DNA from: JAITVM01 sp031551135
Lineage (GTDB): Bacteria; Bacillota; Clostridia; Lachnospirales; JAITVM01
DNA: 22,022 nucleotides
Assembly (NCBI GenBank): GCA_031551135.1
Contig: JAVBOA010000047.1
Location: 1-22,022 of the forward strand
Direction: 5' to 3'
The translations under genes were made by a program, and so were the position numbers. This document shows positions 7,544-15,109 of the stretch, one piece after another (position 1 is the stretch's first letter; every line of letters starts with the position of its first letter). The notes below the pieces were generated by a model that did no database searches, was not told where the DNA came from, and was given only the letters and a program-made list of their open reading frames with translations.

Positions 7544-8539
7544 TCAACTGTGCAAGGCTAATTTTGCAAGATATCCATAGCAATTTGAAAAGATTGCGTC
7601 GTCCTGTAATTTCACGGATACTCCTTTTAAATCTAAATACGGAGACAAATAAGCAGCTCCGCCGCCGCAAATATAAACAGCTCCAAATTGGTTTATATTT
7701 TTCCATTTTGCAGAAATCATATTGCTCAGCTTATCAGCAAGTTTTTTGCAGGATTCATCAAAATAAGTTCTAATATCAATTTTTTGTCTGGAAATGATTA
7801 CGTTTGATTTATTGTCTCGAATTGCTTCTTCAATCTCTAAAGCTGTAAAAGTGCTGTCAAATTTAGAATTAATTTTATCCGCACAATCCTGATATGCATC
7901 AATCATACCTTTATTATCGAAACTTCCGGACTCAGTATCGGACAATATAAATCCTTTTGTTTTTTTATCGATCTTTACATAATCAACCGTTCTAAAGCCA
8001 ATATCAAGAATACCGCCGCCGAACTCCAAAAGCTCCGAATCAAGATTACTCTTCAATTCAGCATCTACGGCTAGCGAGAGAGATAAAAACGCGCCAACAC
8101 CTTGCTGAGAAACAATATATTTTTGAATTCGAAATATTTTGTCATTGGCTTTAATTACAAGGTCTTTCAGATTATTTTCAAGTTCCTGTTTTTGTGACAT
8201 ATAATGGTCTACCGGCAACCCTACAGAAATATCAACATCAATTTCATAATCAGCGATATTTTGCGTAAGTTGATAGAGCGCAGTGCCCAGATAAACACTT
8301 AGATCCGTTTTATTTAGCTGTTGTTCCTTGCTCCAACGTTTGACAATATCTCCGACAGTGGCAAATTCTCCAACCGCGTATAATTTCTCGTTAATGTTCA
8401 TAATATAGTCAAAAGTCGAAGTATCTTGATCTAATTTTCCCACATATAATTTGCTTGCTGTCGGAAAAACAATTTTTTCTCCAGTATTGGTAACCGCTTT
8501 TATATTGCCGTAACCAAAATCGAAACTCACTCTTAACAT
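7544..8539 (-). CDS. ParM/StbA-like actin-family ATPase (plasmid segregation type)
   Basis: A 331-residue actin-fold protein. The nucleotide-binding loops are visible: phosphate-1 motif SFDFGYGNIKAV (residues 5-16), phosphate-2 motif ILDIGFRTVDYV (177-188) and the adenosine motif VYICGGGAAYL (288-298). ParM-type proteins form dynamic filaments that push DNA copies apart when capped by a ParR adaptor bound to a centromere; archaeal-type relatives share these loops. The length fits the family. The start is ATG at 8539, with GAGGAGG at 8551-8557 overlapping the stop of the upstream small gene, so translation is probably coupled. The neighbours (ParR-like gene upstream, FtsK-like translocase downstream) support a DNA-segregation or transfer role. 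The exact actin-like clade cannot be assigned by eye. Confidence 0.85.
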   Translation of the reverse strand: MLRVSFDFGYGNIKAVTNTGEKIVFPTASKLYVGKLDQDTSTFDYIMNINEKLYAVGEFATVGDIVKRWSKEQQLNKTDLSVYLGTALYQLTQNIADYEIDVDISVGLPVDHYMSQKQELENNLKDLVIKANDKIFRIQKYIVSQQGVGAFLSLSLAVDAELKSNLDSELLEFGGGILDIGFRTVDYVKIDKKTKGFILSDTESGSFDNKGMIDAYQDCADKINSKFDSTFTALEIEEAIRDNKSNVIISRQKIDIRTYFDESCKKLADKLSNMISAKWKNINQFGAVYICGGGAAYLSPYLDLKGVSVKLQDDAIFSNCYGYLAKLALHS

Positions 8540-8555
8540 TCGTATATTTTCCTCC

Positions 8556-8816
8556 TCATAAATTTAAAAAATCTTTTGGGTTAATTTTAGGAATTTCCTT
8601 GGATTCATTTTTGTTTTCATTTACAGAAGCCAAGCTTGAAAAACTTACTTTTCTGTCTTCCAGAATGGCTTCAACAGGAATATCATCAAGGTAATGCTTA
8701 GTCATGTATTCAAAAATGATATTTGATGATTTTATTCTTCTATTACTATTTAGCTTGTATCTTTCGAGCTTTAAAATTGCCCAATCTGCCAGAGTAGTTG
8801 TAAAAGGCTTTCTCAA
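8556..8816 (-). CDS. Small ParR-like / ribbon-helix-helix-like DNA-binding protein (putative)
   Basis: An 86-residue protein. Residues 1-45 (RKPFTTTLADWAILKLERYK, then a helix with NSNRRIKSSNIIFEYMTKHY) have the short beta-strand plus two-helix pattern of RHH proteins; the tail after residue 55 is polar and ends in PKINPKDFLNL, which could be the ATPase-contacting tail seen in ParR adaptors. The TTG start at 8816 is well supported by AGGAGGG with a 5-nt gap. It is the first gene of the operon, directly behind a palindrome-rich consensus promoter, the usual place of an autoregulating ParR. I assign it by size, pattern and position, not by clear sequence identity. Confidence 0.55.
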   Translation of the reverse strand: MRKPFTTTLADWAILKLERYKLNSNRRIKSSNIIFEYMTKHYLDDIPVEAILEDRKVSFSSLASVNENKNESKEIPKINPKDFLNL

Positions 8817-8837
8817 TAAATCCCTCCTGTTCGCATA

Positions 8838-8942
8838 TAAATATGTACATATTTAAGTAATTATATATTTTTATAGGTGTATGCGTATATAAATTTGTAT
8901 TTATATACGTACAATCAAATTATAAAGCATGATTGTACGTAT
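8838..8942. repeat. Palindrome cluster: putative centromere/operator (parC-like) of the actin operon
   Basis: Three separate inverted repeats lie in about 105 bp: an 18-bp perfect palindrome TAAATATGTACATATTTA (8838-8855); 11-bp arms CGTATATAAAT and ATTTATATACG around 4 nt (8884-8909); and 13-bp perfect arms ATACGTACAATCA (8905-8917) and TGATTGTACGTAT (8930-8942) that bracket the -10 box. GTAC or CGTA cores recur in all. Actin-type partition loci have a repeat-rich centromere at exactly this position, also serving as operator. The density goes beyond simple A+T bias, especially the two long perfect arms. Confidence 0.6.
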
Positions 8943-8947
8943 GTCAA
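8919..8947 (-). promoter_or_regulatory. Consensus sigma-A promoter of the actin/FtsK operon
   Basis: On the - strand: TTGACA (8942-8947), exactly 17 nt, TATAAT (8919-8924), both hexamers perfect. The 13-bp inverted repeat has one arm in the spacer and the other at the predicted start site, so a protein bound there would block polymerase; autoregulation by the ParR-like product is the likely reading. Confidence 0.85.
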
Positions 8948-8992
8948 TGCTTTATTCGAACTATTATGTAATTAAATAATAAAAATTGTAAA

Positions 8993-9017
8993 CAAAAAAA
9001 CAGACCTTTCGGTCTGC
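8993..9017 (-). terminator. Terminator of the AbrB-like gene
   Basis: On the - strand a 6-bp stem (CAGACC/GGTCTG, 9001-9016) with a GAAA loop is followed by seven T (8994-9000). It lies just after the stop codon of the AbrB-like gene and isolates it from the actin operon promoter. Confidence 0.8.
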
Positions 9018-9020
9018 CTG

Positions 9021-9320
9021 CTATTTATTTAAATATTCTTTTAATTGTTTTAGTTGATTTTCGAGATCAGAAATTTTTTCAAATAATTTATTCTTTTCAA
9101 TATCGGTAATTATATTTAAAATGCGTTCGTCATCAATATCCTTTTTAGTTAAAACGATAAAATCATCATACTCAAGCATTTTAATACTTCGATCTTCAAC
9201 AGTTCCGTCTTCAACGCCGAGATTTTTCATTAATGAAACCGAAAATGACATTTTAGCATTTACTCCGGTCTTTGTTTTGTTAAATACAACTTTTTTAGTT
9301 TGAATATTTTTTGGTTTCAA
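9021..9320 (-). CDS. Small AbrB/SpoVT-like DNA-binding protein with C-terminal coiled coil (putative)
   Basis: A 99-residue protein. Residues ~8-60 (KKVVFNKTKTGVNAKMSFSV, SLMKNLGV..., IKMLEYDDFIVLTKK) show the short beta-hairpin pattern ending in a hydrophobic strand that is typical of swapped-hairpin AbrB-type regulators or antitoxins. The last 30 residues (KLFEKISDLENQLKQLKEYL) form a clear leucine-rich coiled coil for dimerisation. The start is TTG at 9320 behind AAGGGGTGAG. An extended -10 (TGATATAAT) is present on the - strand at 9341-9349, and a strong terminator follows the gene, so it is a single-gene unit. It may regulate the neighbouring module; family assignment is tentative. Confidence 0.55.
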   Translation of the reverse strand: MKPKNIQTKKVVFNKTKTGVNAKMSFSVSLMKNLGVEDGTVEDRSIKMLEYDDFIVLTKKDIDDERILNIITDIEKNKLFEKISDLENQLKQLKEYLNK

Positions 9321-9340
9321 AATCTCACCCCTTGTTAAAA

Positions 9341-9349
9341 ATTATATCA
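9341..9349 (-). promoter_or_regulatory. Extended -10 promoter of the AbrB-like gene
   Basis: The - strand carries TGATATAAT, a TGn-TATAAT extended -10, about 20 nt upstream of the start codon. No good -35 hexamer is visible, which extended -10 promoters tolerate. Confidence 0.5.
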
Positions 9350-9466
9350 CAAGTTATCATAATTATATATAAAAATACTTATTGGCTAATAAATGGCTAA
9401 TTCTAAAACCAGTCTAAGTTTCCACAAACAAAACCCCCCGAAAACCTTAGTTTCCAAGGGCTTTAA

Positions 9467-9539
9467 TACACCATAACAGAATCGAACTGTTGACCTTTCG
9501 GTTCGGGGCCGAACGCTCTTTCCACTGAGCTAATGGTGC
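9467..9539 (-). tRNA. tRNA-like gene, anticodon loop CCCCGAA (reads as Arg CCG with C at position 33)
   Basis: A full cloverleaf can be folded on the - strand: acceptor GCACCAT with ATGGTGT (9533-9539 and 9468-9474, first pair G-U), D stem GCTC/GAGC, anticodon stem TTCGG/CCGAA (5 bp, perfect), variable loop AGGTC, T stem AACAG/CTGTT with loop TTCGATT, discriminator A at 9467. No CCA is encoded. With a 7-nt loop the anticodon is CCG (Arg), but position 33, almost always U, is C. It may be a decayed or element-borne tRNA, or an unusual functional one. Isotype is less certain than the tRNA call. Confidence 0.75.
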
Positions 9540-9729
9540 AGACTTAAATTATTGGTGATGATACAGTGATTATTCTACTATATATAAAAAATAATATCAA
9601 TATAGAATTTTATCAATATTACAGCATAAAAGAACAGAAATGCATTAAATTAACTTCAACAGGTTTATTTTTATATAAAAAGAGCCGATAAAATAGCGAT
9701 AACTCTTTTCTGTATTGGAGGGTTTAATT

Positions 9730-10758
9730 TTGAAAGACCAAAAAAAAATGAATGAATACAATCCGTATAAACAAGTATTATTAAATGAAAATCTTGAATT
9801 AAAGCCGCCTAAAAATAAAAAACATAAAGACATTAAGCCCAACAAAAAGGGCCGCCCTTTTGTAGATAATATTTTAGAAGGTATTTTTGTGTTTTTTATG
9901 ACTTCAAAAAAAATATATATCTTTTTGATTTTTTTAAGCCTGATGATTTTGGGATTTGGCGTTTTCGTCCTTCCATTATACTCAAAAATTGCATTTTGTA
10001 TAGTTTATATTCTTATATATTCATTATTCATTTCAATTTATAACAAAAAAAATAATGGGAAAACGCATACAAAGGAGCAAAAAAATGATATTTCGAAAGA
10101 AGAGTATGAATCTAACATAAAAGAACTCAGTAAATATTTCAAAAATGTGAAATTTGATAAAAACGGAAGTATTGATAAAAACGAAATCCTTAAAAAGAGC
10201 CTTGTTTCTAACGGAGATTATATTGAGTCTTCATATTATATAAAAGGCGAATATAATAATATTGTATTTCAAAATTCTAATATTAAAGTATATGATAATA
10301 ACCGAAATCTGCGGATGGATAAAAAACGGAAAAAGCAAAAAGTTTCAACAGTTTTGGATTCGATACAGTATTTTTTTGATGGTCAGTGGATTATAGTGCA
10401 AACAAATATAAAATCCGACAATTCGATTTTTATTTGGACAAATAATTTTTCTTACCCAAATATCGAATATTGTTTAAACAACAATTTTGTTAAAATATCT
10501 ACTAAAGACGAGATATTTAATCAAAACTTTATTTTGTATGCAAAAAATAAAAGCGGACTGGCTCAAATAATACCTCCGTCTATTATTGCGGAACTGAATA
10601 ATTTTGTTTTCACCGAGCGAAAAAAAATACCCGGTTTTGAGCTTGGTATCTGCTTCGACAATAAAAATCTAAAAATTGCGTTTAATATAGAATCCTACGA
10701 CGTTCGCGTCCAAACAAAATTCATAATAGAAATCCTTGATATTTTTTCGTGGCTTTGA
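9730..10758 (+). CDS. DUF3137-like membrane protein
   Basis: A 342-residue protein. The start chosen is TTG at 9730, with GGAGGG at 9717-9722 (7 nt spacing); the TTG at 9715 overlaps that binding site. The N-terminus is short and strongly basic (PPKNKKHKDIKPNKKGR), followed by two adjacent membrane segments (about residues 60-78 and 82-102). The rest is cytoplasmic or surface, lysine/asparagine rich. The C-terminal third has the pattern KISTKDEIFNQNFIL ... IPPSIIAELNNF ... FDNKNLKIAFNIE, which matches the end of DUF3137 proteins (D-E/Q-x-x-A/N, then a leucine-rich helix, then a strand). Function of the family is not established. It is a single-gene unit closed by a strong bidirectional terminator. 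Confidence 0.6.
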   Translation: MKDQKKMNEYNPYKQVLLNENLELKPPKNKKHKDIKPNKKGRPFVDNILEGIFVFFMTSKKIYIFLIFLSLMILGFGVFVLPLYSKIAFCIVYILIYSLFISIYNKKNNGKTHTKEQKNDISKEEYESNIKELSKYFKNVKFDKNGSIDKNEILKKSLVSNGDYIESSYYIKGEYNNIVFQNSNIKVYDNNRNLRMDKKRKKQKVSTVLDSIQYFFDGQWIIVQTNIKSDNSIFIWTNNFSYPNIEYCLNNNFVKISTKDEIFNQNFILYAKNKSGLAQIIPPSIIAELNNFVFTERKKIPGFELGICFDNKNLKIAFNIESYDVRVQTKFIIEILDIFSWL

Positions 10759-10797
10759 AAAAAATAAACAGCGCAAATACGCCGTTTATTTTTTTTG
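10759..10797. terminator. Bidirectional terminator between the DUF3137-like gene and the LuxR-type gene
   Basis: A near-perfect stem (AAATAAAC then GCG, with CGC then GTTTATTT, one A/C mismatch) has a CAAATA loop and runs of A before and T after, so it can end transcripts from both convergent genes. Confidence 0.85.
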
Positions 10798-10823
10798 CGC
10801 TTAACAGCGCTATGATTTGAAAT

Positions 10824-13280
10824 TTACAGCTGAAATCTTGACCGGATGTCCAATTTCTGAAATATTTTTTTAAGCGCCATTTTTACGGTTTCCGGAGTTA
10901 CAAATAATATCTCAGCTATTTCCTTATTCGTCTTGCCTTGCTTAACAAGCTGCGCTATTTCGATTTCGCGTGCTGTAAGATTATTTTTTGTGTTATCCAT
11001 CGCCTTTCTTATGCGTATAACACCGTTTTTTTGTTTGGCACACAGGCTTATAACACGCTCTAATCCTTGCTGATCAGATAAATCGGATTTTAATTCCGGC
11101 AATAAATTCGCCAGCCACTGCCAATGCTCCGCAAACGGGAGATAAACTTGGTCAGGCAAGGCGATATTCAGCGCTTTAAATAAATACTTTTTTGCTTCGG
11201 TTTGCTTACCCGTCATAGTTTTGGCACAGGCAATATAAATGTAATAATATACTCTTGCAAGCTGAATTGGAACAGATTCTGCCTTTTCCAAAAGCACCTC
11301 CGTAATCCCAAACAGCTTATTAAAATTATTTGTAACAAGTAGAATCTTTACGTAGATTAACATTGCAAAACTTGCATTTTGACCATAAACGCGTTCGTGA
11401 ATAGATGTTTCATCCATAAGCCAACTCGGAAAATTATTAGTCGCGCCAAGACATAGCGGAAGCCATGCCTGACAAAGGTCATATGACAAATGAAGTGAAT
11501 TCTCATTCCCCGAGCGCAATCGGTTGCGAATCCCTGAAATATACGAGCCGTATTCTTCAGCATTGCCTCGAAGAATCGCAATTCGAGCTAAAGTAAATTC
11601 CGAACTTAAACAAACGCTATCTTGCTTCTTTGAGCTAGCAAGATAAATTGCTTTATGGCAGAGGGCTTCTGCAACGGATAATTTTCCGGAATTGAGCGCC
11701 GCCTCGGCCTGCATAAGAGAAGGTCCACCCATGCCGTGCCCGCCTGTTAAGGCATAGTAAATTGGCAAATGTTTCTCCAAAAGCGAAATATTATTCGAAA
11801 GCCCGCCAATATCCCGCCAATAAAGGTATAAGACCGATGGTGAAGCCGGTGTCCATGAATTATTAAAATCAAATATTTCAGACGGACCTTTCAAATCGTT
11901 AAAAGCCAATTTATAAAATTCACTCATTTTCACGATATTGTTGAAAGCCGAAAGAGAGGATAAAAAATGATATTCGCCTCTGATTTTTCGTGCATTACCG
12001 CTGTTATTATTTTCGCATAATCGAATTGCTTCAAGAACAACAGAGCGGCAGGCTTCAAAGCCGTCCTTCTTTCCGCGAACATAGAGTTCAAAAGCAAAAA
12101 CCAGAAAAAATTTCGGATTTTTTGCAAGCTTTTCATGCGGGCATTCGGTCATGATATTTTCAAGCTCCGTCTCGATTAAATTACTTTCAACACCGGCTAA
12201 ATCATTATTTCGAATAGGAACAGACAAAGCGGCATCGTAATTTCCTGAAAGTGAGAAAAATCGAATAGAAGAGAATATTTCACGTATCAAAAGTTCGGCT
12301 TCGCCGGCGCGTCGGTAATATAATTTTTTATCATCCGCACCAAATTCCTTAAATCTTTCTTGTAAAAACTCTCTGAGTAGATTATGAAGTATGTATGATT
12401 GGCTGTCAGTATCAAATGAAATAAATACGAAATTGTTTAAAAACTTTATCATGTGGTCTGTGTCTGAGTTTTCAAGCATAATTGTTGCTTGTCCTGTATT
12501 TGTCATCGGAAGCAGCGAAAGAGGCGCTAAAAACATGCGCTCGTCACGGCTGAGAGGTTCCCATACTACCGAATATAAAAGCCGGTCTATATCATGGTTT
12601 TTCCCAATGTTTCCGATTAGCTTATAATGCAGCAGCTGGAGCTGAATTGCCGCAACCCAACCGGAGGTATGATCCATAATCTCTCTGATTTCTTTTTTTG
12701 TTAAAATGAATCCGTAAAGCTTTGAATAAGCCCTAATTTCTGATTCATTGAAAAGAAATTGGTTCGCATCCAATTTTGCAATATTCGGTGCAGATAGATG
12801 AGCAGAATTTTCGTTAAGATATTGGGTCAGAACAATGATATGTAAGTTATTGTTTCCATGTTGTGACAAAGCAAGTAAAAGTTCGTACGGAGCGCCGTTT
12901 TGAATTGTTTGGTAATTGTCAATAATAAAAAATGTCGGCGTTTGGCATTGTATACCCTGCATGATTTCAGCGATTTCCGAAAGGCTCTCACGCACAGGCG
13001 AATCCAAAGAGCTTAAAGCATTTGCAGTTCTTGCGTCAATTTTGGCTAGGGTGGAACACAACCTTTTCCAAATCGTCTTCAATGACTCACCAAAAGCTAT
13101 ATACCAATATACTTTAGCCGGCATCAAGATATTTTTTTTCAAATATTCTTGGACAGAAACCGTTTTTCCCGAGCCGGACGGCGCAATCAGAACTGTCAAA
13201 GGGCTTTTGGAAATAACATCAAGCTCCGCCAATAATCTGTCCGGAACGTAGATTTGATTATTAATCAGTATATCTTTCAA
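10824..13280 (-). CDS. MalT-type (LAL) LuxR-family transcriptional regulator
   Basis: An 818-residue STAND-type regulator: N-terminal NTPase with Walker A APSGSGKT (33-40) and Walker B-like FFIIDNY (117-123), a long helical TPR-like middle (about 330-750), and a C-terminal LuxR helix-turn-helix (NNLTAREIEIAQLVKQGKTN and KEIAEILFVTPETVKMALKK, about 766-815). In this family inducer and ATP binding cause oligomerisation and activation of target promoters. The TTG start at 13280 has AAGGAGG 10 nt upstream; a nearer TTG stops at once. The gene has its own promoter at 13359-13387. It lies directly downstream of, and on the same strand as, the DUF202/DUF1269/GAP/HdeD-like membrane genes, so it is the obvious candidate to control them (inference). 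Confidence 0.9.
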   Translation of the reverse strand: MKDILINNQIYVPDRLLAELDVISKSPLTVLIAPSGSGKTVSVQEYLKKNILMPAKVYWYIAFGESLKTIWKRLCSTLAKIDARTANALSSLDSPVRESLSEIAEIMQGIQCQTPTFFIIDNYQTIQNGAPYELLLALSQHGNNNLHIIVLTQYLNENSAHLSAPNIAKLDANQFLFNESEIRAYSKLYGFILTKKEIREIMDHTSGWVAAIQLQLLHYKLIGNIGKNHDIDRLLYSVVWEPLSRDERMFLAPLSLLPMTNTGQATIMLENSDTDHMIKFLNNFVFISFDTDSQSYILHNLLREFLQERFKEFGADDKKLYYRRAGEAELLIREIFSSIRFFSLSGNYDAALSVPIRNNDLAGVESNLIETELENIMTECPHEKLAKNPKFFLVFAFELYVRGKKDGFEACRSVVLEAIRLCENNNSGNARKIRGEYHFLSSLSAFNNIVKMSEFYKLAFNDLKGPSEIFDFNNSWTPASPSVLYLYWRDIGGLSNNISLLEKHLPIYYALTGGHGMGGPSLMQAEAALNSGKLSVAEALCHKAIYLASSKKQDSVCLSSEFTLARIAILRGNAEEYGSYISGIRNRLRSGNENSLHLSYDLCQAWLPLCLGATNNFPSWLMDETSIHERVYGQNASFAMLIYVKILLVTNNFNKLFGITEVLLEKAESVPIQLARVYYYIYIACAKTMTGKQTEAKKYLFKALNIALPDQVYLPFAEHWQWLANLLPELKSDLSDQQGLERVISLCAKQKNGVIRIRKAMDNTKNNLTAREIEIAQLVKQGKTNKEIAEILFVTPETVKMALKKIFQKLDIRSRFQL

Positions 13281-13358
13281 ATCAATCCTGCCTCCTTACA
13301 AAATGCAAACCACAACTTTACACAATTATCATAATGCTTGTGAATTTATTATCTTATA

Positions 13359-13387
13359 ATTATACATATAAATTGATGTCTTTTCAA
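13359..13387 (-). promoter_or_regulatory. Promoter of the MalT-type regulator with overlapping inverted repeat
   Basis: On the - strand: TTGAAA (13382-13387), a 17-nt spacer, TATAAT (13359-13364). An inverted repeat AATTGA-N7-TCAATT (13371-13389) covers the -35 and half of the spacer and may be an operator. Confidence 0.65.
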
Positions 13388-13483
13388 TTATAGCAATTCC
13401 ACAAAATATCAATATAGCAGTTTGATTTTTTACTGATAGTGTCACATTTAATTTTTAGGAAGTAAATAGTATAAAACTGATTA

Positions 13484-13511
13484 GCGCCGTATCATATAAA
13501 TGATCCGGCGC
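13484..13511 (-). terminator. Hairpin after the DUF202 gene (probable weak terminator)
   Basis: A 12-bp stem with one mismatch (GCGCCGTATCAT and ATGATCCGGCGC) and a 4-nt loop lies 6 nt past the DUF202 stop codon. On the - strand the TTTT run follows only after about 7 nt, so termination is likely partial. Confidence 0.45.
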
Positions 13512-13517
13512 ATTGTA

Positions 13518-13814
13518 TCAAGGGTTCTTTGAAATCTTTTTATCTGAAATTGAAGCTGATATTAAATGCCTGACTTGGATAAAACGATACACCCCAAATA
13601 TCAAAATGAACGGGGATACTGCTGTCATTGCAAAGCCTGTCCGAACAAAAAATATATCACCGGTAAATTTTATCAGCCCGACACCGGCGGCAAAAGCACC
13701 GATAAAGGTTCGAAAATACGCCAAAAATGTTCTTTCGTTAGCAAGCTCTGTTCTGATAATCGCCATTTCATTTGTTATGGAGAGCGTTTGCTTTGATGAT
13801 GAAATATCATCCAT
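13518..13814 (-). CDS. DUF202 family small membrane protein
   Basis: A 98-residue protein with the DUF202 signature LANERTFLAYFRTFIGAFAA (residues ~24-43), then GVGLIKFTG and a second hydrophobic segment (AMTAVSPFILIFGVYRF) with a basic end. DUF202 proteins (YidH-like) are small inner-membrane proteins of unproven function. The ATG start at 13814 has AGGAG 9 nt upstream. It follows the DUF1269 gene on the same strand, with a decayed MITE-like sequence between them. It may be transcribed with that block or from a -10-like TAGTATAAG just upstream. Confidence 0.8.
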   Translation of the reverse strand: MDDISSSKQTLSITNEMAIIRTELANERTFLAYFRTFIGAFAAGVGLIKFTGDIFFVRTGFAMTAVSPFILIFGVYRFIQVRHLISASISDKKISKNP

Positions 13815-13833
13815 AATAGATTTCTCCTAACTT

Positions 13834-13910
13834 ATACTAATAATATTCCCATTTTAAAGTATAGAAAAAATTATTTCAATCAGTTCTAGCTTAACGTTCC
13901 GCACAGTCAG
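13834..13910. repeat. Degenerate relative of the 114-bp MITE-like element
   Basis: The stretch aligns by eye with the left two thirds of the elements at 15110 and 19637: ATACTA at the edge, TTTTAAAG, TATAGAAAAAATTATTTCA, then CTAG and CGTTCCGCAC in the same order. The right terminal repeat is missing or unrecognisable, so it is a decayed or truncated copy. Confidence 0.5.
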
Positions 13911-13953
13911 GCAGGGATGAATGGATGCGAATTTCATTTTAATGCTACAATAA

Positions 13954-14409
13954 TTATTTCGAAGCAACGCTTCTATAAACATCTCCGTTAAATTCTTTCA
14001 TGGCATTATCAACAAAAATAGGACTGCTTTCGTCGCAGTTTGCGATAATAGCGATTTTACCGTTGTTGAGTCTTTCTTTAACTTTATCTACAAAGCCGTC
14101 TTCAAATTTGTTCTGAGAATAATCAACGCCTGCACCGATTGCAGTTCCTGTCAGCGTACTAAGCAAGAAACCCAGAGGCCCGAAAAACATTCCAACTAAC
14201 ATGCCGATAAACATTCCGCTCCAAGTATCGTCACCGTTTATTGAATTTTTCTTAAGTGCCTCAATTTCACCATTTGCTCCTTTTCTAAGCATAACGCTGT
14301 AGCCCATGGCGATATCACCTCTGATTGCAAGGTCTTGCAATTTGTGTGAAGCTTCGATTGCCTTAGCTTCCTCATCAAAAGTTATAACTACAAAATTTTC
14401 TGTTTTCAT
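13954..14409 (-). CDS. DUF1269 family protein
   Basis: A 151-residue protein. It starts with a ferredoxin-like alpha/beta unit (ENFVVITFDEEAKAIEASHK), has a Gly-rich hydrophobic hairpin in the middle (GMFIGMLVGMFFGPLGFLLS to AIGAGVDYSQN, residues ~65-98) and ends with a second alpha/beta unit (KIAIIANCDESSP...). This layout matches DUF1269, small membrane-associated proteins of unknown function that often travel with other stress-related membrane genes. The ATG at 14409 has GGAGGA 6-7 nt upstream. The gene lies 21 nt after the GAP-family gene, so the two are surely one operon. Confidence 0.85.
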   Translation of the reverse strand: MKTENFVVITFDEEAKAIEASHKLQDLAIRGDIAMGYSVMLRKGANGEIEALKKNSINGDDTWSGMFIGMLVGMFFGPLGFLLSTLTGTAIGAGVDYSQNKFEDGFVDKVKERLNNGKIAIIANCDESSPIFVDNAMKEFNGDVYRSVASK

Positions 14410-14430
14410 AAAATATTCCTCCTTGAATTT

Positions 14431-15093
14431 TTAAATTGCCTTACCTATCATATTAAGTCCGATCATTAGCATTAACACGGACATAATAACTGCATTATTA
14501 TGGACAAGCCATATGCGCATTGAATCTAACATTTTGTCCAACCGTTTGCCCGCAATCAAAAAAGCCACAGTCGGAACGATAATTGAACAGCTTGCGATCA
14601 AAGTATAAAGAATGATAGCGGATATTTCGTAGCCTGAAGACAATTTCAATGCCCCAACAGCAGTTCCGGCACTGATTGACAACAAGGCATTTTTAGGATT
14701 AAGAGCCGACAAAAACAAACCGAATCCGGCCGCCCCCAACGATTCTATTTTGCTCATTTTGTCAAACCATTTTGGCGTTTTGGCCTCTTCTCCGGCTTTT
14801 GGGCGCCCTCTGAATTCCTTAACAGATAATGCAATCAACAGTATTCCGAGAATCAGAGCAATTATTTTGGCTAATGTGCTTGGATCGTCCTGCGAAGATG
14901 AATTCATTCCCATAAAATACATAGAAATTGCAAAAACTGCGGCGTTTCCAAGAATCCAGCCTGCCATATAAAAAAGGCTATTAACACGCGCCTTATCGCT
15001 TAGTAAAATCAAAATCAGACCAACGATCGGAAACGGACTTATAAGAACTCCGACGGCAGGCGATAGAATAGCTGCAAAAATCTGACTCATCAT
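14431..15093 (-). CDS. GAP-family (LysE-superfamily-like) transporter
   Basis: A 220-residue membrane protein with six predicted segments. The start chosen is the first of two ATG codons at 15093/15090, because GGAGG lies 5 nt upstream; a longer frame to 15165 would run through the MITE-like element and has no binding site. The pattern matches the GAP/SfLAP family (related to LysE exporters): an N-terminal segment with SPAVGVLISPFPIVGLILIL, a loop rich in charged residues (VKEFRGRPKAGEEAKTPKWF) and the conserved ALNPKNALLSISAG (about residues 128-141). Substrates of these proteins in Clostridia are unknown. It lies between the HdeD-like gene and the DUF1269 gene, with a MITE-like element immediately upstream whose end supplies a TAGTATAAG -10-like sequence. 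Confidence 0.82.
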   Translation of the reverse strand: MMSQIFAAILSPAVGVLISPFPIVGLILILLSDKARVNSLFYMAGWILGNAAVFAISMYFMGMNSSSQDDPSTLAKIIALILGILLIALSVKEFRGRPKAGEEAKTPKWFDKMSKIESLGAAGFGLFLSALNPKNALLSISAGTAVGALKLSSGYEISAIILYTLIASCSIIVPTVAFLIAGKRLDKMLDSMRIWLVHNNAVIMSVLMLMIGLNMIGKAI

Positions 15094-15109
15094 ATTTTCC
15101 TCCGTTCTT

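Noticed and set aside
7500..7706. Antisense and shifted frames over the end of the actin-like gene (both strands, 7456-7773)
   Set aside because: Basic, low-quality translations without ribosome binding sites, fully overlapped by the well-supported actin-like gene.
9467..9539. Confident isotype assignment of the tRNA-like gene as a normal tRNA-Arg
   Set aside because: Position 33 is C, and the loop can also fold as a shorter GTTCG/CGAAC hairpin, so only a tRNA-like call with tentative Arg(CCG) is justified.
9655..9715. Promoter for the DUF3137-like gene
   Set aside because: Several TATA-like hexamers occur in AT-rich DNA but none has a convincing -35 at 16-18 nt; a hairpin AAAAGAG/CTCTTTT is present but unremarkable.
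12391..13251. + strand frames opposite the MalT-type regulator
   Set aside because: Shadows of the long - strand gene; no family pattern and no ribosome binding sites.
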